DNA of 64,000 bases. Source: Gp13-AA77 sp035946735. Its GTDB lineage: Bacteria; Acidobacteriota; Terriglobia; UBA7540. Within the stretch, counting starts at the first letter, position 1. Each line of letters starts with the position of its first letter. Shown one piece after another: positions 50,450 to 60,131 of the stretch. The translations under genes and the position numbers were made by a program. The notes under the pieces are model-generated. The model made no database searches and was not told where the DNA came from. It saw only the letters and a list, made by a program, of their open reading frames with translations. The stretch is taken from the NCBI GenBank assembly GCA_035946735.1, contig DASYYZ010000215.1, positions 1-64,000 on the forward strand, read 5' to 3'.

Positions 50450-53400
50450 ATGCTTCATTTCAAGCGTACCCTCGCTGTACTTGTTGGCCTGTGGCTCATC
50501 CTCGGAAGTCTCGGGTTGCTGTGGGCTCAGAGTGATCGCGCCACGATCACGGGCACGGTGACTGATCAGACCGGAGCCGTCATTGTGGGTGCTGCGGTCA
50601 CCGCCACGAACGTAGCAACAGGGATCAGCATTAGAGCCACCACTTCTTCCGCCGGAGACTACGAGGTTCCTCTTCTTCCCGCTGGAAGTTATCAGCTTAC
50701 GGTCGAGCAGACCGGTCTCAAGAAATCGGTTCAGTCCGGGATCGATCTGGAGGTGGGGCAGACGGTGCGCGTCGACGTCAAGATGCAGGTGGGTCAGGCC
50801 ACGCAGACCGTTCAGGTGACCGCACAAGCCGAGCTTCTCCAGAGGGACACGTCAGACCGCGGAACCGTAGTGACAGCTCGTGACGTTGAAGAATTGCCCA
50901 TCGTGGCGCAACAGGAGCAGCGCAACGCCGGTTTTTACATGACGCTGGCTCCGGGGGTGACAGGCCGTGGAACTGCGACGCCCACCGCCAGCGGTTCGGG
51001 CCGCGAGTTGAACACCACCGTGAACGGCAGTCCGAGCGGCAGTACTGAGTTCCATCTCGACGGCGCGGTGCTCGGCAACGGCTATATGTTGGCAGGCGAC
51101 TTTCGGGACCTCCCGTTTCCTCCTGACGCCGTCGGTGAGTTCAATGTGATGACGCTCAACCCGCCCGCGCAATATGGCCAAACCGGCTTAGGGATCACTA
51201 GTTTCTCAATCAAGTCGGGCACTAACCGGCTCCATGGCGACGCTTACGAGTATTTTCGCAACGACGCCTTGGACACCCGAGGGTTCTTTTCGCCGACCGT
51301 ACCCGTCCTTAAGCAGAATGAATTCGGAATTACGGCGGGCGGGCCGGTGTACATTCCCAAAGTGTACGACGGCAGAGACAAGACCTTTTTCTTCGGGTGG
51401 TACGATGGGTTTCGCCTTAAACAGCAGGCGACCAACTCGCTTGACACTGTACCTACCGCCTCGATGCGAGCCGGAGATTTCAGCAATGTCTTGGGTGGTC
51501 AAATCGGCACGGATGCCCTCGGCCGGCCGGTGTATTCGAGTGAGATTTATGACCCTTCGACCCAGCGCACCGTCGCGCCGGGCGGCGTCGACCCCATGAC
51601 GGGCCTCGTTAACAAGAGCGGAGCCAGCGCGATTCTGCGTAACGGGCTCGGCTTCAACAACATCACGGGACTGCCGATCGCCGGACAAGCGAACGTGATT
51701 CCTTCAGGCCGGATCGATCCGGTAGCGGCGAAGATATTCTCTTATTTCCCCAATCCGAATCCGTGTCCCACCTGCGCATTTGGCTACAAGCTGAATTGGC
51801 TGTCCAGTTACCTCAACCAGGCGACCATCAATCAGCAAGGAGCAAAGGTCGATCACGTGCTCTCTGATCGCAATCGGATTATGGGAGAATTCATCTGGTC
51901 CCACAATCTCGCTCCCACCGGTTCGAAGTGGCCGGGAGCGATCAGTGAGGGCGCCAATTCCACGATTCAGCAGGACGTAGCGCGCTTCAGCGACGATTAC
52001 AGCTTGCGGCCCGATCTGATCAACCATTGGGTTGTCGGCTTTAATCGGCTTCGCAACGATAGCTATCCCCAGGCAGGTACTGGCTGGCCTGCAAAGCTCG
52101 GATACAGCGGCGTGCCCCAGACAGGTCCAGGATCAACCTTCATCGAAATGGATATCGGAGGCCTGGGTAATACTTACGCGAGAGCCGGGCAGAGTTTTAC
52201 GGCCAACAACAACTGGACCTTTGACGACAATTTGAGCTGGATCAAGGGCCGGCATTCGATCAAGATGGGCTTCAGTTACGTCAGGCTGGGTGACAACGCC
52301 CTCAGCACTGACTACCAGTCGAGCTATCTGACCTTCAATGCCGGAACCACCTCGCTTCCGGGTACATGGTACAACGATTCCTGCGCGCCGGGCGGCACGT
52401 GTCCCGGCATGGGTGCGGCCGGGTTTCTGCTGGGCCAGGTCAGCCACGGGCTGGAAGGTATTGTAGCCTCCGAAATAGCGGATCGCATGGGGCGCTACGC
52501 GGGCTACGTTCAGGACAATTTCAAGGCTTCGCCGCGCCTCACTCTAAATCTCGGTCTTCGTTATGACCTGATCCTGCCCACGGTGAGCGCGCACAACGAT
52601 TTCTCCTGGATGGACCCGACAGTGGTCAATCCTGCCATCGGGATCAGGGGCGCGGAAGTCTTTGCCACTCCTGGTGAGCGCTCCCCGGTGCATACTGACA
52701 CGAAAGCCTTCGGCCCGCGCCTTGGCCTTGCTTACGCCATCAACGACAAGACCATCCTGAGAAGCGGGTATGGGATCTTGTACACCGCCGGGGGTGGGGA
52801 ACGTTCCATCGGGAATTCATATGAGCAGCAAGGATTCAGCGTCTCGAATTCAGTTAACGAGGACTCCAGCACAGGCTATACAGGGCTGCTTGCTGGCACC
52901 GTCCCGGGAAATCCCAACTATCACATGACCCTCGCTAACGGCTGGCCGGCTTCGCTCTTGCCGGTACCGCCCTTCATCAGCCCTTCGACGGACATCGGAG
53001 AGGGGCCGCCCGCCTTTGGCAGCTTCCCCGGAGACGGCAATCTCCCCTATATCCAGACGTGGGACCTCGACCTCCAGCGGGAAATTCCGGGCCATATTCT
53101 CCTTGACGCGGCCTACGTGGGCACCAAGGGAACTCATCTGCCCAGCCGCCTTATGAATACCAATGCGACGCCGACGACCGCCCTGCAGTACGGGCCGCTG
53201 CTGTTCAGTAAGATTTCGGATCCGAGCGTGCAGGCTCTCGCTGTGGTTCAAGGAATGCCTGTAGATCCCACGACGGGACTGCACGCGCCATTCAAAGGAT
53301 TCCAGACGCTCTGGGGCGGATCAGCCACGCTCGGCCAAGCATTGCGCCCGTACCCGCAATATACGTCCGACACCGTGGAGGGCCTATCCCAACTAAGGGA

Positions 53401-54337
53401 CTTTGGTGAAGACGTCGGGTCGTCGAGCTACAATGCGCTCCAGATTCAGGCGCGAAAACACTTCTCACAGGGCCTGAGTTTCCTCGTGTCCTATACCTGG
53501 TCCAAGACACTGACGGACGCGGGAAGCATCTTTAACGAGTTCTCGGGCTTCACTCAGGACTTCTACAATGTGAAGCCGGAGAAGGCTCTGAGCCTTAACG
53601 ACTACCCGAATAACCTGGTGATTTCGTACGAGTACCAGTTGCCTTTCGGCCCGGGAAAGAAATTCGGGAACGTCGGCGGTCTGGCGGGAAGGACGATTGG
53701 CGGCTGGAGTATCGCCGGCGTCCAGCAGTATCAGTCCGGAGCCCCACAGGAGGTCGTCACCGGAGACAATGCTCTTACTCCCTATATGGGCCCGAACAGC
53801 TTCCTGATGCGTCCCAATATCGTGCCGGGAGTGCCCAAAAAGTCGATCGCGATCCTAACCGGCAAGTGGAATCCCAACGGGGGGCCTGTTCATTTCGATG
53901 GCAGCCCCTGCACCAAGACTGCCCCCTGTACGACGTCCAATGCCTATGACAGCGGCGCCGTACTCAACGTGGCAGCCTGGTGTGATCCCCAAAAGAGTCC
54001 CACCTCCGGAGGCTGCACAGGCGGGCCATTCACCTTCAATCAGGTTGGCGGCACTGCCCCTCCGACGGATGGCTCGATTCGCCGGTTCCCGTACTACAAC
54101 GAGGACATTTCTATTCTCAAACGGACCTCGATTAATGAGCGGGTGGGCGTCGAATTTAGAGCGGACTTCCTCAACATTTTCAACCGCACCCTATTCGGTT
54201 TCGACCAGGGCGGCGATCAGTACGGGTCTGTTCTGCAAGGGAACAATCTTGGCAGTGGGCTCGGCGGGTTCGGGCACATCACCTCACAGAGCAACTTCCC
54301 GCGCGAGATCCAGTTCGGTCTCAAGTTAACTTACTAG
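50450..54337 (+). CDS. Oar-like TonB-dependent receptor with carboxypeptidase-regulatory domain
   Basis: 1295 residues from ATG 50450, with AAGGAG 6 nt upstream; the in-frame ATG 50375 lacks a site. The signal peptide is LVGLWLILGSLGLLWAQ. The carboxypeptidase-regulatory-like beta domain (DRATITGTVTDQTGAVIVGA; LLPAGSYQLTVEQTGLKKSV) covers residues about 28-115. The plug follows (ELPIVAQQEQRNAGFYMTLA; LNTTVNGSPSGSTEFHLDGA), then a large beta-barrel ending REIQFGLKLTY with a C-terminal aromatic residue. No clear TonB box was seen. It sits in the outer membrane and probably binds or imports a large ligand. It is followed by a strong intrinsic terminator. It ends a cluster of secreted TPR and CRTAC1 proteins. 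Confidence 0.94.
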   Translation: MLHFKRTLAVLVGLWLILGSLGLLWAQSDRATITGTVTDQTGAVIVGAAVTATNVATGISIRATTSSAGDYEVPLLPAGSYQLTVEQTGLKKSVQSGIDLEVGQTVRVDVKMQVGQATQTVQVTAQAELLQRDTSDRGTVVTARDVEELPIVAQQEQRNAGFYMTLAPGVTGRGTATPTASGSGRELNTTVNGSPSGSTEFHLDGAVLGNGYMLAGDFRDLPFPPDAVGEFNVMTLNPPAQYGQTGLGITSFSIKSGTNRLHGDAYEYFRNDALDTRGFFSPTVPVLKQNEFGITAGGPVYIPKVYDGRDKTFFFGWYDGFRLKQQATNSLDTVPTASMRAGDFSNVLGGQIGTDALGRPVYSSEIYDPSTQRTVAPGGVDPMTGLVNKSGASAILRNGLGFNNITGLPIAGQANVIPSGRIDPVAAKIFSYFPNPNPCPTCAFGYKLNWLSSYLNQATINQQGAKVDHVLSDRNRIMGEFIWSHNLAPTGSKWPGAISEGANSTIQQDVARFSDDYSLRPDLINHWVVGFNRLRNDSYPQAGTGWPAKLGYSGVPQTGPGSTFIEMDIGGLGNTYARAGQSFTANNNWTFDDNLSWIKGRHSIKMGFSYVRLGDNALSTDYQSSYLTFNAGTTSLPGTWYNDSCAPGGTCPGMGAAGFLLGQVSHGLEGIVASEIADRMGRYAGYVQDNFKASPRLTLNLGLRYDLILPTVSAHNDFSWMDPTVVNPAIGIRGAEVFATPGERSPVHTDTKAFGPRLGLAYAINDKTILRSGYGILYTAGGGERSIGNSYEQQGFSVSNSVNEDSSTGYTGLLAGTVPGNPNYHMTLANGWPASLLPVPPFISPSTDIGEGPPAFGSFPGDGNLPYIQTWDLDLQREIPGHILLDAAYVGTKGTHLPSRLMNTNATPTTALQYGPLLFSKISDPSVQALAVVQGMPVDPTTGLHAPFKGFQTLWGGSATLGQALRPYPQYTSDTVEGLSQLRDFGEDVGSSSYNALQIQARKHFSQGLSFLVSYTWSKTLTDAGSIFNEFSGFTQDFYNVKPEKALSLNDYPNNLVISYEYQLPFGPGKKFGNVGGLAGRTIGGWSIAGVQQYQSGAPQEVVTGDNALTPYMGPNSFLMRPNIVPGVPKKSIAILTGKWNPNGGPVHFDGSPCTKTAPCTTSNAYDSGAVLNVAAWCDPQKSPTSGGCTGGPFTFNQVGGTAPPTDGSIRRFPYYNEDISILKRTSINERVGVEFRADFLNIFNRTLFGFDQGGDQYGSVLQGNNLGSGLGGFGHITSQSNFPREIQFGLKLTY

Positions 54338-54350
54338 CGCGCTTGCGCGT

Positions 54351-54384
54351 CCGGGGGAGGCCATGGTAGCCTCCCCGGTTTTTT
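54351..54384 (+). terminator. intrinsic terminator of the TonB receptor gene
   Basis: The GC-rich stem CCGGGGGAGGC/GCCTCCCCGG (one unpaired G) with loop CATGGTA is followed by TTTTTT at 54379-54384. It lies 14 nt after the receptor stop codon. This is the clearest intrinsic terminator in the window. Confidence 0.88.
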
Positions 54385-54563
54385 CCCGCCAGTCAATCCT
54401 TTCTCGCAGACACCTCTGGCATCTCCGCGCCATTGCCGTCATTCCCTCGCCCCTTTGTCTCACGATCGCACCGGACTCCAAAATCGTTTTCCGCACTTTC
54501 AGGGACCGCCCGTGGGCCAGCCCCCGGGAACGTTTTTCGACAACATGGTAACTTGAGAGGCGC

Positions 54564-56126
54564 TTGCTGTCCTACATTGACTCCATCACGATTTTTGCCA
54601 GCCTGGCGCTGGTGGTGTTCGCGGTAACGCGGGCTGCGCACAAGAGTGGCTCCGGCAGCGAGTATTTCCTGGCGGGCCGCGACTTGCGCTGGCCGTTCAT
54701 CGGCATGTCGCTCTTCGCTTCGAACATCTCGGCGGAGCATGTTCTGGGTCTCGCCGGCGACGGCTACCGCATCGGCATGGTGGCAGGCGGATACGAGTGG
54801 GTGGGCGCCTGGGACCTTATCATTCTGGCCATGCTCTTCGCTCCACTCTACCTGCGCGAGCGGATCTATACCATTCCGGAGTTCCTGGAGCGGCGGTTCG
54901 GCTGGAGCCTGCGCGCCTTTCTGTCCATCAATCTGCTGGTCATCAACGTCTTTACGAAAAACGCCATCGACCTCTGGGCCGGATCGCTGCTGTTCGTGGT
55001 GTTGTTCGGCTGGAACCAACTGGCAGTGATGATCGTCATGTCGGCCTTCACGGCTCTTTACACGATGAAGGGCGGCCTGCGCGCGGTGGTCTATGCCGAT
55101 ATGGTGCAGGGAACATGGCTCATTCTGAGCAGCACTCTGCTGGCGGTGCTGGGACTCAAGGCCGTCGGATGGTGGCCGGGCCTCGTGAGCCACGTGCCTC
55201 ATGCCGCGATCCAGATGGTGAAGCCGCTCAATGACGATTTTCCGATTACCGGCTTCCTGATGGCGAATTTGCTGGCGGGAATGTTCTATTGGTGCATGGA
55301 CCAGACCAACGTGCAGCGCGTGCTGGGCGCGCGCAGCCAGCAGGACGGCCAGCGCGGAGCGATCCTTGCGGGATTCCTCAAACTCGGTGTTCCCTTCATC
55401 CTGGTGCTTCCCGGAGTGATCGCTCGCGTGCTGTACCCTGGACTCGCGCGCTACGACGAGGCTTATCCCCGGATGGTGCGGGAGCTGCTGCCGGTGGGAT
55501 TGCGTGGACTCGTGCTGGCCGGGCTCATCGCCATCCTGATGTCCTCCATGAGCGCCTGTTATAACTCCAGCGCCACGCTGGTGGTGAGGGATTTTGTGCT
55601 GCGCTACCGGCCTGCGACCGGCGAGCGCCGCCAGGTGGCGATCGGGCGCTGGGTTACGGGGCTGATGGCAGTGCTGGGCGTGCTCGCGGCCCCGCTGGTA
55701 GGCCTTTCGGTCACCATCTGGTACTACCTGCAGTTCATCTCGGCTTATCTTTCCGTGCCCATGTCGGCAGTCATCTTCACGGGCTTGATCTGGAAGCGGG
55801 GCAACACCAAGGGAGCGATCGGCGGCGTGATTGTCGGCTTCTCGACTGGGTTGGTCTTCTTTCTTGACCAGACACTCGGCTGGCGGCTGCCGGTGCTATC
55901 GCGTCCCTTGATGCACTCCTTCATGCACCGGACGCTGCTAGTGTGGTTCATTGCCGCGGCGGCGATGCTGGTGATCAGCCTCGCCACCGCGACTCCCGAT
56001 CCCGGCAAGGAAACACGGAACGTGTTCGGGGAATTCAAAGCGCCCTGGCGCGGCTGGACGGACTACCGGAACTTCGCCGCGTTGCTCTTTCTCGCCACCG
56101 TCGTATTGTGGCTTTCGTTTCGCTAG
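54564..56126 (+). CDS. sodium:solute symporter (SSS/SGLT family)
   Basis: 520 residues, about 14 membrane segments: SGSEYFLAGRDLRWPFIGMS and NISAEHVLGLAGDGYRIGMV (TM1-2 of SSS proteins, sodium-site region), AFTALYTMKGGLRAVVYADM (TM4-5), FYWCMDQTNVQRVLGARSQQ (TM6-7) and LIAILMSSMSACYNSSATLV (TM8, sodium site). It is closest in character to SGLT-type sugar symporters. The start is taken as TTG 54564 with GAGAGG 3 nt before it; a better start was not found. It lies upstream of convergent enolase-superfamily and SDR genes, which suggests uptake of a sugar or sugar acid that they degrade. Confidence 0.9.
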   Translation: MLSYIDSITIFASLALVVFAVTRAAHKSGSGSEYFLAGRDLRWPFIGMSLFASNISAEHVLGLAGDGYRIGMVAGGYEWVGAWDLIILAMLFAPLYLRERIYTIPEFLERRFGWSLRAFLSINLLVINVFTKNAIDLWAGSLLFVVLFGWNQLAVMIVMSAFTALYTMKGGLRAVVYADMVQGTWLILSSTLLAVLGLKAVGWWPGLVSHVPHAAIQMVKPLNDDFPITGFLMANLLAGMFYWCMDQTNVQRVLGARSQQDGQRGAILAGFLKLGVPFILVLPGVIARVLYPGLARYDEAYPRMVRELLPVGLRGLVLAGLIAILMSSMSACYNSSATLVVRDFVLRYRPATGERRQVAIGRWVTGLMAVLGVLAAPLVGLSVTIWYYLQFISAYLSVPMSAVIFTGLIWKRGNTKGAIGGVIVGFSTGLVFFLDQTLGWRLPVLSRPLMHSFMHRTLLVWFIAAAAMLVISLATATPDPGKETRNVFGEFKAPWRGWTDYRNFAALLFLATVVLWLSFR

Positions 56127-56187
56127 TGGGACGAAAATGCCTTCTCAGTTCCAAAGCGAACGCGCTGGTTAGACTATATCCTCTGCT

Positions 56188-57336
56188 TCACTGGCACATC
56201 TTCTGTTCCCAACCCAGATCGAACATGTTGAGCTTGGCGTCCGGATCGCCAGGGTGTGCCGCGACCGCGGATTCATCAACTTGAACTCCCCAGCCGGGCC
56301 CGGTGGGCACGTCGTAGTAGCCGTTCTGCACGCGCGGCGCGTTCGGCGTGAGGTCGTAGCGCCAGGGCACGTCGTAGTCTTCAAACGTCTCCAAGATCAC
56401 GAAGTTCGGAATATTGGCGCAGAGGTGGACGCCGATCATGGTCTTGAGCGGCCCGTCGCAGTTGTGCGGCGCCACGCTCACGTAGTAGGTCTCGGCCAGA
56501 GCCGCGATTTTCTTGGTCTCGAGAAAACCGCCGCAGTAGGTGATATCCGGCTGCACCACGTGAGCGGCCTTGCGTTCGAGCAGGTCCAGAAAGCCGAAGC
56601 GCGAATAAATATGCTCGCCGGTGGCGACGCGGAGCGGAGAGCCGCCTACGACCTGGGCCATGGATTCGTTGTTGTGGGCGGGGATCGGCTCCTCGCACCA
56701 ACCTGGATTGAGCGGCACCATGGCGCGAATGGCTTCGAGGGCCATTATCGGGCTGAACCGTCCGTGGAACTCGAGCAGAATATCGACGTCGTCACCCACT
56801 GCAATTCGCACCGCTTCAACCTGGCGCACTGCCTCTCTTAATTGCGCACGCGGCAGTTCGCGTCCCCCGGGGCCAAAGGGATCGAATTTCAGGGCCTGGT
56901 AGCCTCGATCCACAACCGCGGCCGCCCGATCCGACAGCTCTTTCAAATCGCCGCCGTGGTGATACCAGCCATTGGCGTAGACCTTGACTCTCGGCCGCAC
57001 CTTGCCGCCCACCAGGTTGTAGACGGGCTGGCCGCTGGCCTTGCCCACAACGTCCCACATGGCGGTCTCGATGGCGGCCATGGCGGCGTACATCACGGGA
57101 CCAGTGTTGTGCTCGATCTGGTAGAGCTTGAACCAGAGGTCCTCGATGTCGAAGGGATTGTGGCCAATCACGTAACGGCGGCCATAGTCGAGGATCAGCT
57201 CGCGCACGGAAAATTCTTTCCAACCGAGCGTGCCCTCGCCCCAGCCTACCAGACCGTCGTTGGTGGTGAGCTTGACCATGGTGAAGTTCCGCCACTGCGC
57301 GCCCACCAGGAACACTTGAAGCTTTTCAATTTTCAT
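56188..57336 (-). CDS. mandelate racemase/enolase-superfamily dehydratase (galactonate dehydratase-like)
   Basis: 382 residues from ATG 57336 (AAGGA about 8 nt upstream). The N-terminal capping domain is KIEKLQVFLVGAQWRNFTMV. The barrel has FDPFGPGGRE, then VDILLEFHGRFS (metal ligand Glu189 and His191, the DFHGR motif of galactonate/gluconate dehydratases with Glu for Asp), PGWCEEPIPAHN (Glu216), RVATGEHIYSRF (Glu241) and VSVAPHNCDGP (His291, general acid/base). It should remove water from a sugar acid to give a 2-keto-3-deoxy acid. The gene lies upstream of nothing else on its strand but downstream of the SDR gene (49 nt), so the two are co-transcribed. The substrate is uncertain. Confidence 0.9.
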   Translation of the reverse strand: MKIEKLQVFLVGAQWRNFTMVKLTTNDGLVGWGEGTLGWKEFSVRELILDYGRRYVIGHNPFDIEDLWFKLYQIEHNTGPVMYAAMAAIETAMWDVVGKASGQPVYNLVGGKVRPRVKVYANGWYHHGGDLKELSDRAAAVVDRGYQALKFDPFGPGGRELPRAQLREAVRQVEAVRIAVGDDVDILLEFHGRFSPIMALEAIRAMVPLNPGWCEEPIPAHNNESMAQVVGGSPLRVATGEHIYSRFGFLDLLERKAAHVVQPDITYCGGFLETKKIAALAETYYVSVAPHNCDGPLKTMIGVHLCANIPNFVILETFEDYDVPWRYDLTPNAPRVQNGYYDVPTGPGWGVQVDESAVAAHPGDPDAKLNMFDLGWEQKMCQ

Positions 57337-57385
57337 GTCGCGTCCTTGGAAGGGCGGCCGCGCCCGCGGCATCGGCTTTCGCAGT

Positions 57386-58162
57386 CTATTGCGCCAGATA
57401 GCCGCCGTCAATCACCCAGTTCGCGCCGGTGACGCTGGCGCACGCCGGGCTGCAGAGAAACATCACTACTTCCGCGATCTCCTCGGCAGCGGTATAGCGC
57501 TTGATCAGATACTTGTCGAAGCGCGTTTGAGCATCGAGTTTGCCTTCGGCCAGCACCCTTTTGTTCATGGGCGTGTCGATGGCTCCGGGACTGATCGAGT
57601 TCACCCGGACTCCGGCGTCTGCCATTTCCACGGCCATGGCCCGCGTCATCGCCACAAGCGCTCCCTTGGTGCCGGCATAAGCGATCAGATTGCGATTTCC
57701 TGCCAGGGCATTCACGGAGGCGACGTTGACGATCGCAGGGTCGGTAACTTTGTCCGGCGATTGGGTGACGTACTGAAAGAACTGCTGGGCCAGAAAATAC
57801 GGCGCGCGCTGGTTGACGGCTACGACGCCATCGAATCCCTCGGTTGTCATCTCCAGAATCGGCTTGTGGAGGCTCCAGGCGGCATTGTTGATCAGCGTAT
57901 CGACGCGCCTCATCGATTTCAAAGCGTGAGCGAACACCACCCGTCCAGCATCCTTTTCGCGAAGATCGTGAACCAGCGCGAAGCACCGCTCGGATGAAAA
58001 GCCTCCCTCGCCGATCCGCGCCTCGACCACGGGATCACGATCCACCAGCAGCACGCGGCCGGCGCCGGCTGCGAACCGACGGGCAATCGCCAGGCCGAGT
58101 CCATTTCCCGCACCCGTAACAATCGTAGCCTCCCGCTCCGGACGTTTCCCGACAAGATCCAT
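57386..58162 (-). CDS. SDR-family oxidoreductase
   Basis: 258 residues, full length for classical SDRs. The cofactor motif is TGAGNGLGLAIA (about 16-27), with VDRDP after strand 2 suggesting NAD preference. NNAAWS is at 92, catalytic Ser149 is in IVNVASVNA, Tyr162-x3-Lys166 is YAGTK, and PGAIDTPM follows. The end SVTGANWVIDGGYLAQ is typical. It probably oxidises a sugar, sugar lactone precursor or polyol. It heads a two-gene unit with the galactonate-dehydratase-like enzyme, so a non-phosphorylative sugar oxidation route is likely; inference from context. Confidence 0.9.
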   Translation of the reverse strand: MDLVGKRPEREATIVTGAGNGLGLAIARRFAAGAGRVLLVDRDPVVEARIGEGGFSSERCFALVHDLREKDAGRVVFAHALKSMRRVDTLINNAAWSLHKPILEMTTEGFDGVVAVNQRAPYFLAQQFFQYVTQSPDKVTDPAIVNVASVNALAGNRNLIAYAGTKGALVAMTRAMAVEMADAGVRVNSISPGAIDTPMNKRVLAEGKLDAQTRFDKYLIKRYTAAEEIAEVVMFLCSPACASVTGANWVIDGGYLAQ

Positions 58163-58353
58163 TCTCCAGCCTCATGATGCGCTGCTCAATTAAATTATGG
58201 CAGTTTCCCGAGTGGTTGGTGAAGTGGAGTCTTCGGGCAGGGTGGCCAGGCCATGCGGCACGGGCTCTGGTCTTTAGACTTTGTGCGAGCCAGCGCTAAA
58301 AACACCGGCCCGCTCTTGTGATTTCGAGTGGCCCTTTGTAAACTGCCTGAACA

Positions 58354-60072
58354 ATGCGAAATGCGCTGATCCCTGCAGCAATCATGATGACTATGGTAGC
58401 TTTGCCCGCGTACTCTCAGAGCGCTCGCGATTTGCTGGACCGCTCTCAAGCCCGCTCGATGGTGATCACGCGGCGCGGCATCGCCGCCACCAGCCAGACG
58501 CTCGCGTCGCAGGCTGCTGCTCAGATCCTGTCCCGCGGCGGCTCCGCGACCGACGCCGCCATCGCCGCCAATGCCACACTGGGCGTGGTGGAATGCATGA
58601 TGAACGGTATGGGCGGCGACCTGTTCGCCATCGAGTGGGACGCGAAGACCGGCAAGCTCACGGGGCTGAACGCGAGCGGCTGGGCGCCGGAAAAACTCAC
58701 GCCCGCGCTTCTGAGGCAAAAAGGTTTCGCCAGCATGCCCCATCAGGGTATTTATTCCGTGACGGTGCCAGGCGCTGTGCGTGGCTGGGAGGTGCTGCAC
58801 CAAAAGTTTGGGCGGCTGCCCTGGTCCGAGATTTTTCAACCCGCGATCTATTATGCGAAGAACGGATTTCCCGTCACCGAGTTCATCAGTGCGTACTGGA
58901 GGGGCAGCGAGCAAGTTTTCGCCCACGACCCAAACGGAGCCAAGGTCCTGCTGATCGACGGCAAGGCGCCCGCAGTGGGCCAGGTCTTCCATAATCCTGG
59001 CTACGCAAGGGCGCTCGAACTCGTGGCGAGCCAGGGCGCTGATGCCTTCTACGACGGCGACATTGCCAAGGCGATTCTGAGGACCTCGGACCGGCTGGGC
59101 GGGGTGATGACGGCGGCCGATCTCGGTGACTTCAAGCCGGAGTGGGTTGAGCCTATCTCGACGGGCTATCGCGGCTGGACCGTCTATGAGCTGCCTCCCA
59201 ACGGGCAGGGCATGGCGGCGCTCGCCATGCTCAACATCTTCGAGAAGTTTCCGCTTCCGGAGTGGGGATTCGCCAGCGCCGATGCCTTCCACGTCAAGAT
59301 CGAGGCTCAGAAACTAGCCTACGCCGACCTCTACCGCTACAACGCAGACCCTCGTTTCGTCAAAGTGCCGGCAGCGGGCCTGATTTCGAAGGACTACGCA
59401 GCCGAGCGGGCTGGCAGCATCGACCTGAAACGCGCCCGCTGCGAGGTGCGCCCCGGCGACCCGTCCAGGTTCGGGCCCGGCAAGGACACAATCTACCTTT
59501 CGGTAGTGGATCGCGACGGCAACATCGTTTCGCTGATCCAAAGCCTCTACTCGGCCTGGGGATCTGGCGTGGTGGTGGATGACTATGGTTTTGCCTTGCA
59601 GAATCGTGGCGCCCTGTTCACTCTTGACCCGCGCCACCCCGACGTTCTGGCTCCGCACAAGCGGCCTTTTCACACGATCATTCCCGCCTTCATGGAGCGT
59701 GGCGACCTCCACATCGGTTTCGGCATTATGGGCGGGGCGAATCAGGCGCAAGCCCACGCCCAGTTCGTATCCGACGTGGTCGATTACGGCATGAACATTC
59801 AGGCGGCGCTCGAGGCTCCGCGATTCACGAAGCCTCAACCCGAAGGCTGCGGCCTTTTGATCGAGGACCGCGTGCCGGCCGCGGTCATGGCGAGCCTTCG
59901 CGATCGCGGTCACCAACTTGACGTGCGTGGCGACTTTTCGAGCGAGATGGGCGGCGGACAAGCCGTGCTGCACGACTCGTCATCCGGCGTGAATTACGGC
60001 GCTTCGGACCCGCGCAAGGATGGCGCCGCCGTGCCGGAGCCCGACCCTTACTTTACCGCGCCATCGCCGTAA
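58354..60072 (+). CDS. ggt: gamma-glutamyltransferase
   Basis: 572 residues. The signal peptide is LIPAAIMMTMVALPAYSQS. The large subunit starts with ASQAAAQILSRGGSATDAAI and VVECMMNGMGGDLFAIEWD. The autoprocessing Thr is Thr379 in GKDTIYLSVVDRDGNIVSLI, which becomes the N-terminal nucleophile of the small subunit; GSGVVVDDYGFALQNRGALF and HTIIPAFMERGDLHIGFGIM continue the small subunit. It is periplasmic and cleaves or transfers gamma-glutamyl groups, for example from glutathione. It looks complete and stands alone, divergent from the SDR gene, converging on the ADOP permease with 59 nt between. Confidence 0.93.
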   Translation: MRNALIPAAIMMTMVALPAYSQSARDLLDRSQARSMVITRRGIAATSQTLASQAAAQILSRGGSATDAAIAANATLGVVECMMNGMGGDLFAIEWDAKTGKLTGLNASGWAPEKLTPALLRQKGFASMPHQGIYSVTVPGAVRGWEVLHQKFGRLPWSEIFQPAIYYAKNGFPVTEFISAYWRGSEQVFAHDPNGAKVLLIDGKAPAVGQVFHNPGYARALELVASQGADAFYDGDIAKAILRTSDRLGGVMTAADLGDFKPEWVEPISTGYRGWTVYELPPNGQGMAALAMLNIFEKFPLPEWGFASADAFHVKIEAQKLAYADLYRYNADPRFVKVPAAGLISKDYAAERAGSIDLKRARCEVRPGDPSRFGPGKDTIYLSVVDRDGNIVSLIQSLYSAWGSGVVVDDYGFALQNRGALFTLDPRHPDVLAPHKRPFHTIIPAFMERGDLHIGFGIMGGANQAQAHAQFVSDVVDYGMNIQAALEAPRFTKPQPEGCGLLIEDRVPAAVMASLRDRGHQLDVRGDFSSEMGGGQAVLHDSSSGVNYGASDPRKDGAAVPEPDPYFTAPSP

Positions 60073-60131
60073 GGGACCTGGCGTCAGGCATCAATCGGCG
60101 GCCATCATTGGGGCGCCCGGGAAAGCAAATC

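Noticed and set aside
58195..59292. Minus-strand open frame of 365 codons
   Set aside because: Antisense to gamma-glutamyltransferase, with low-information composition.
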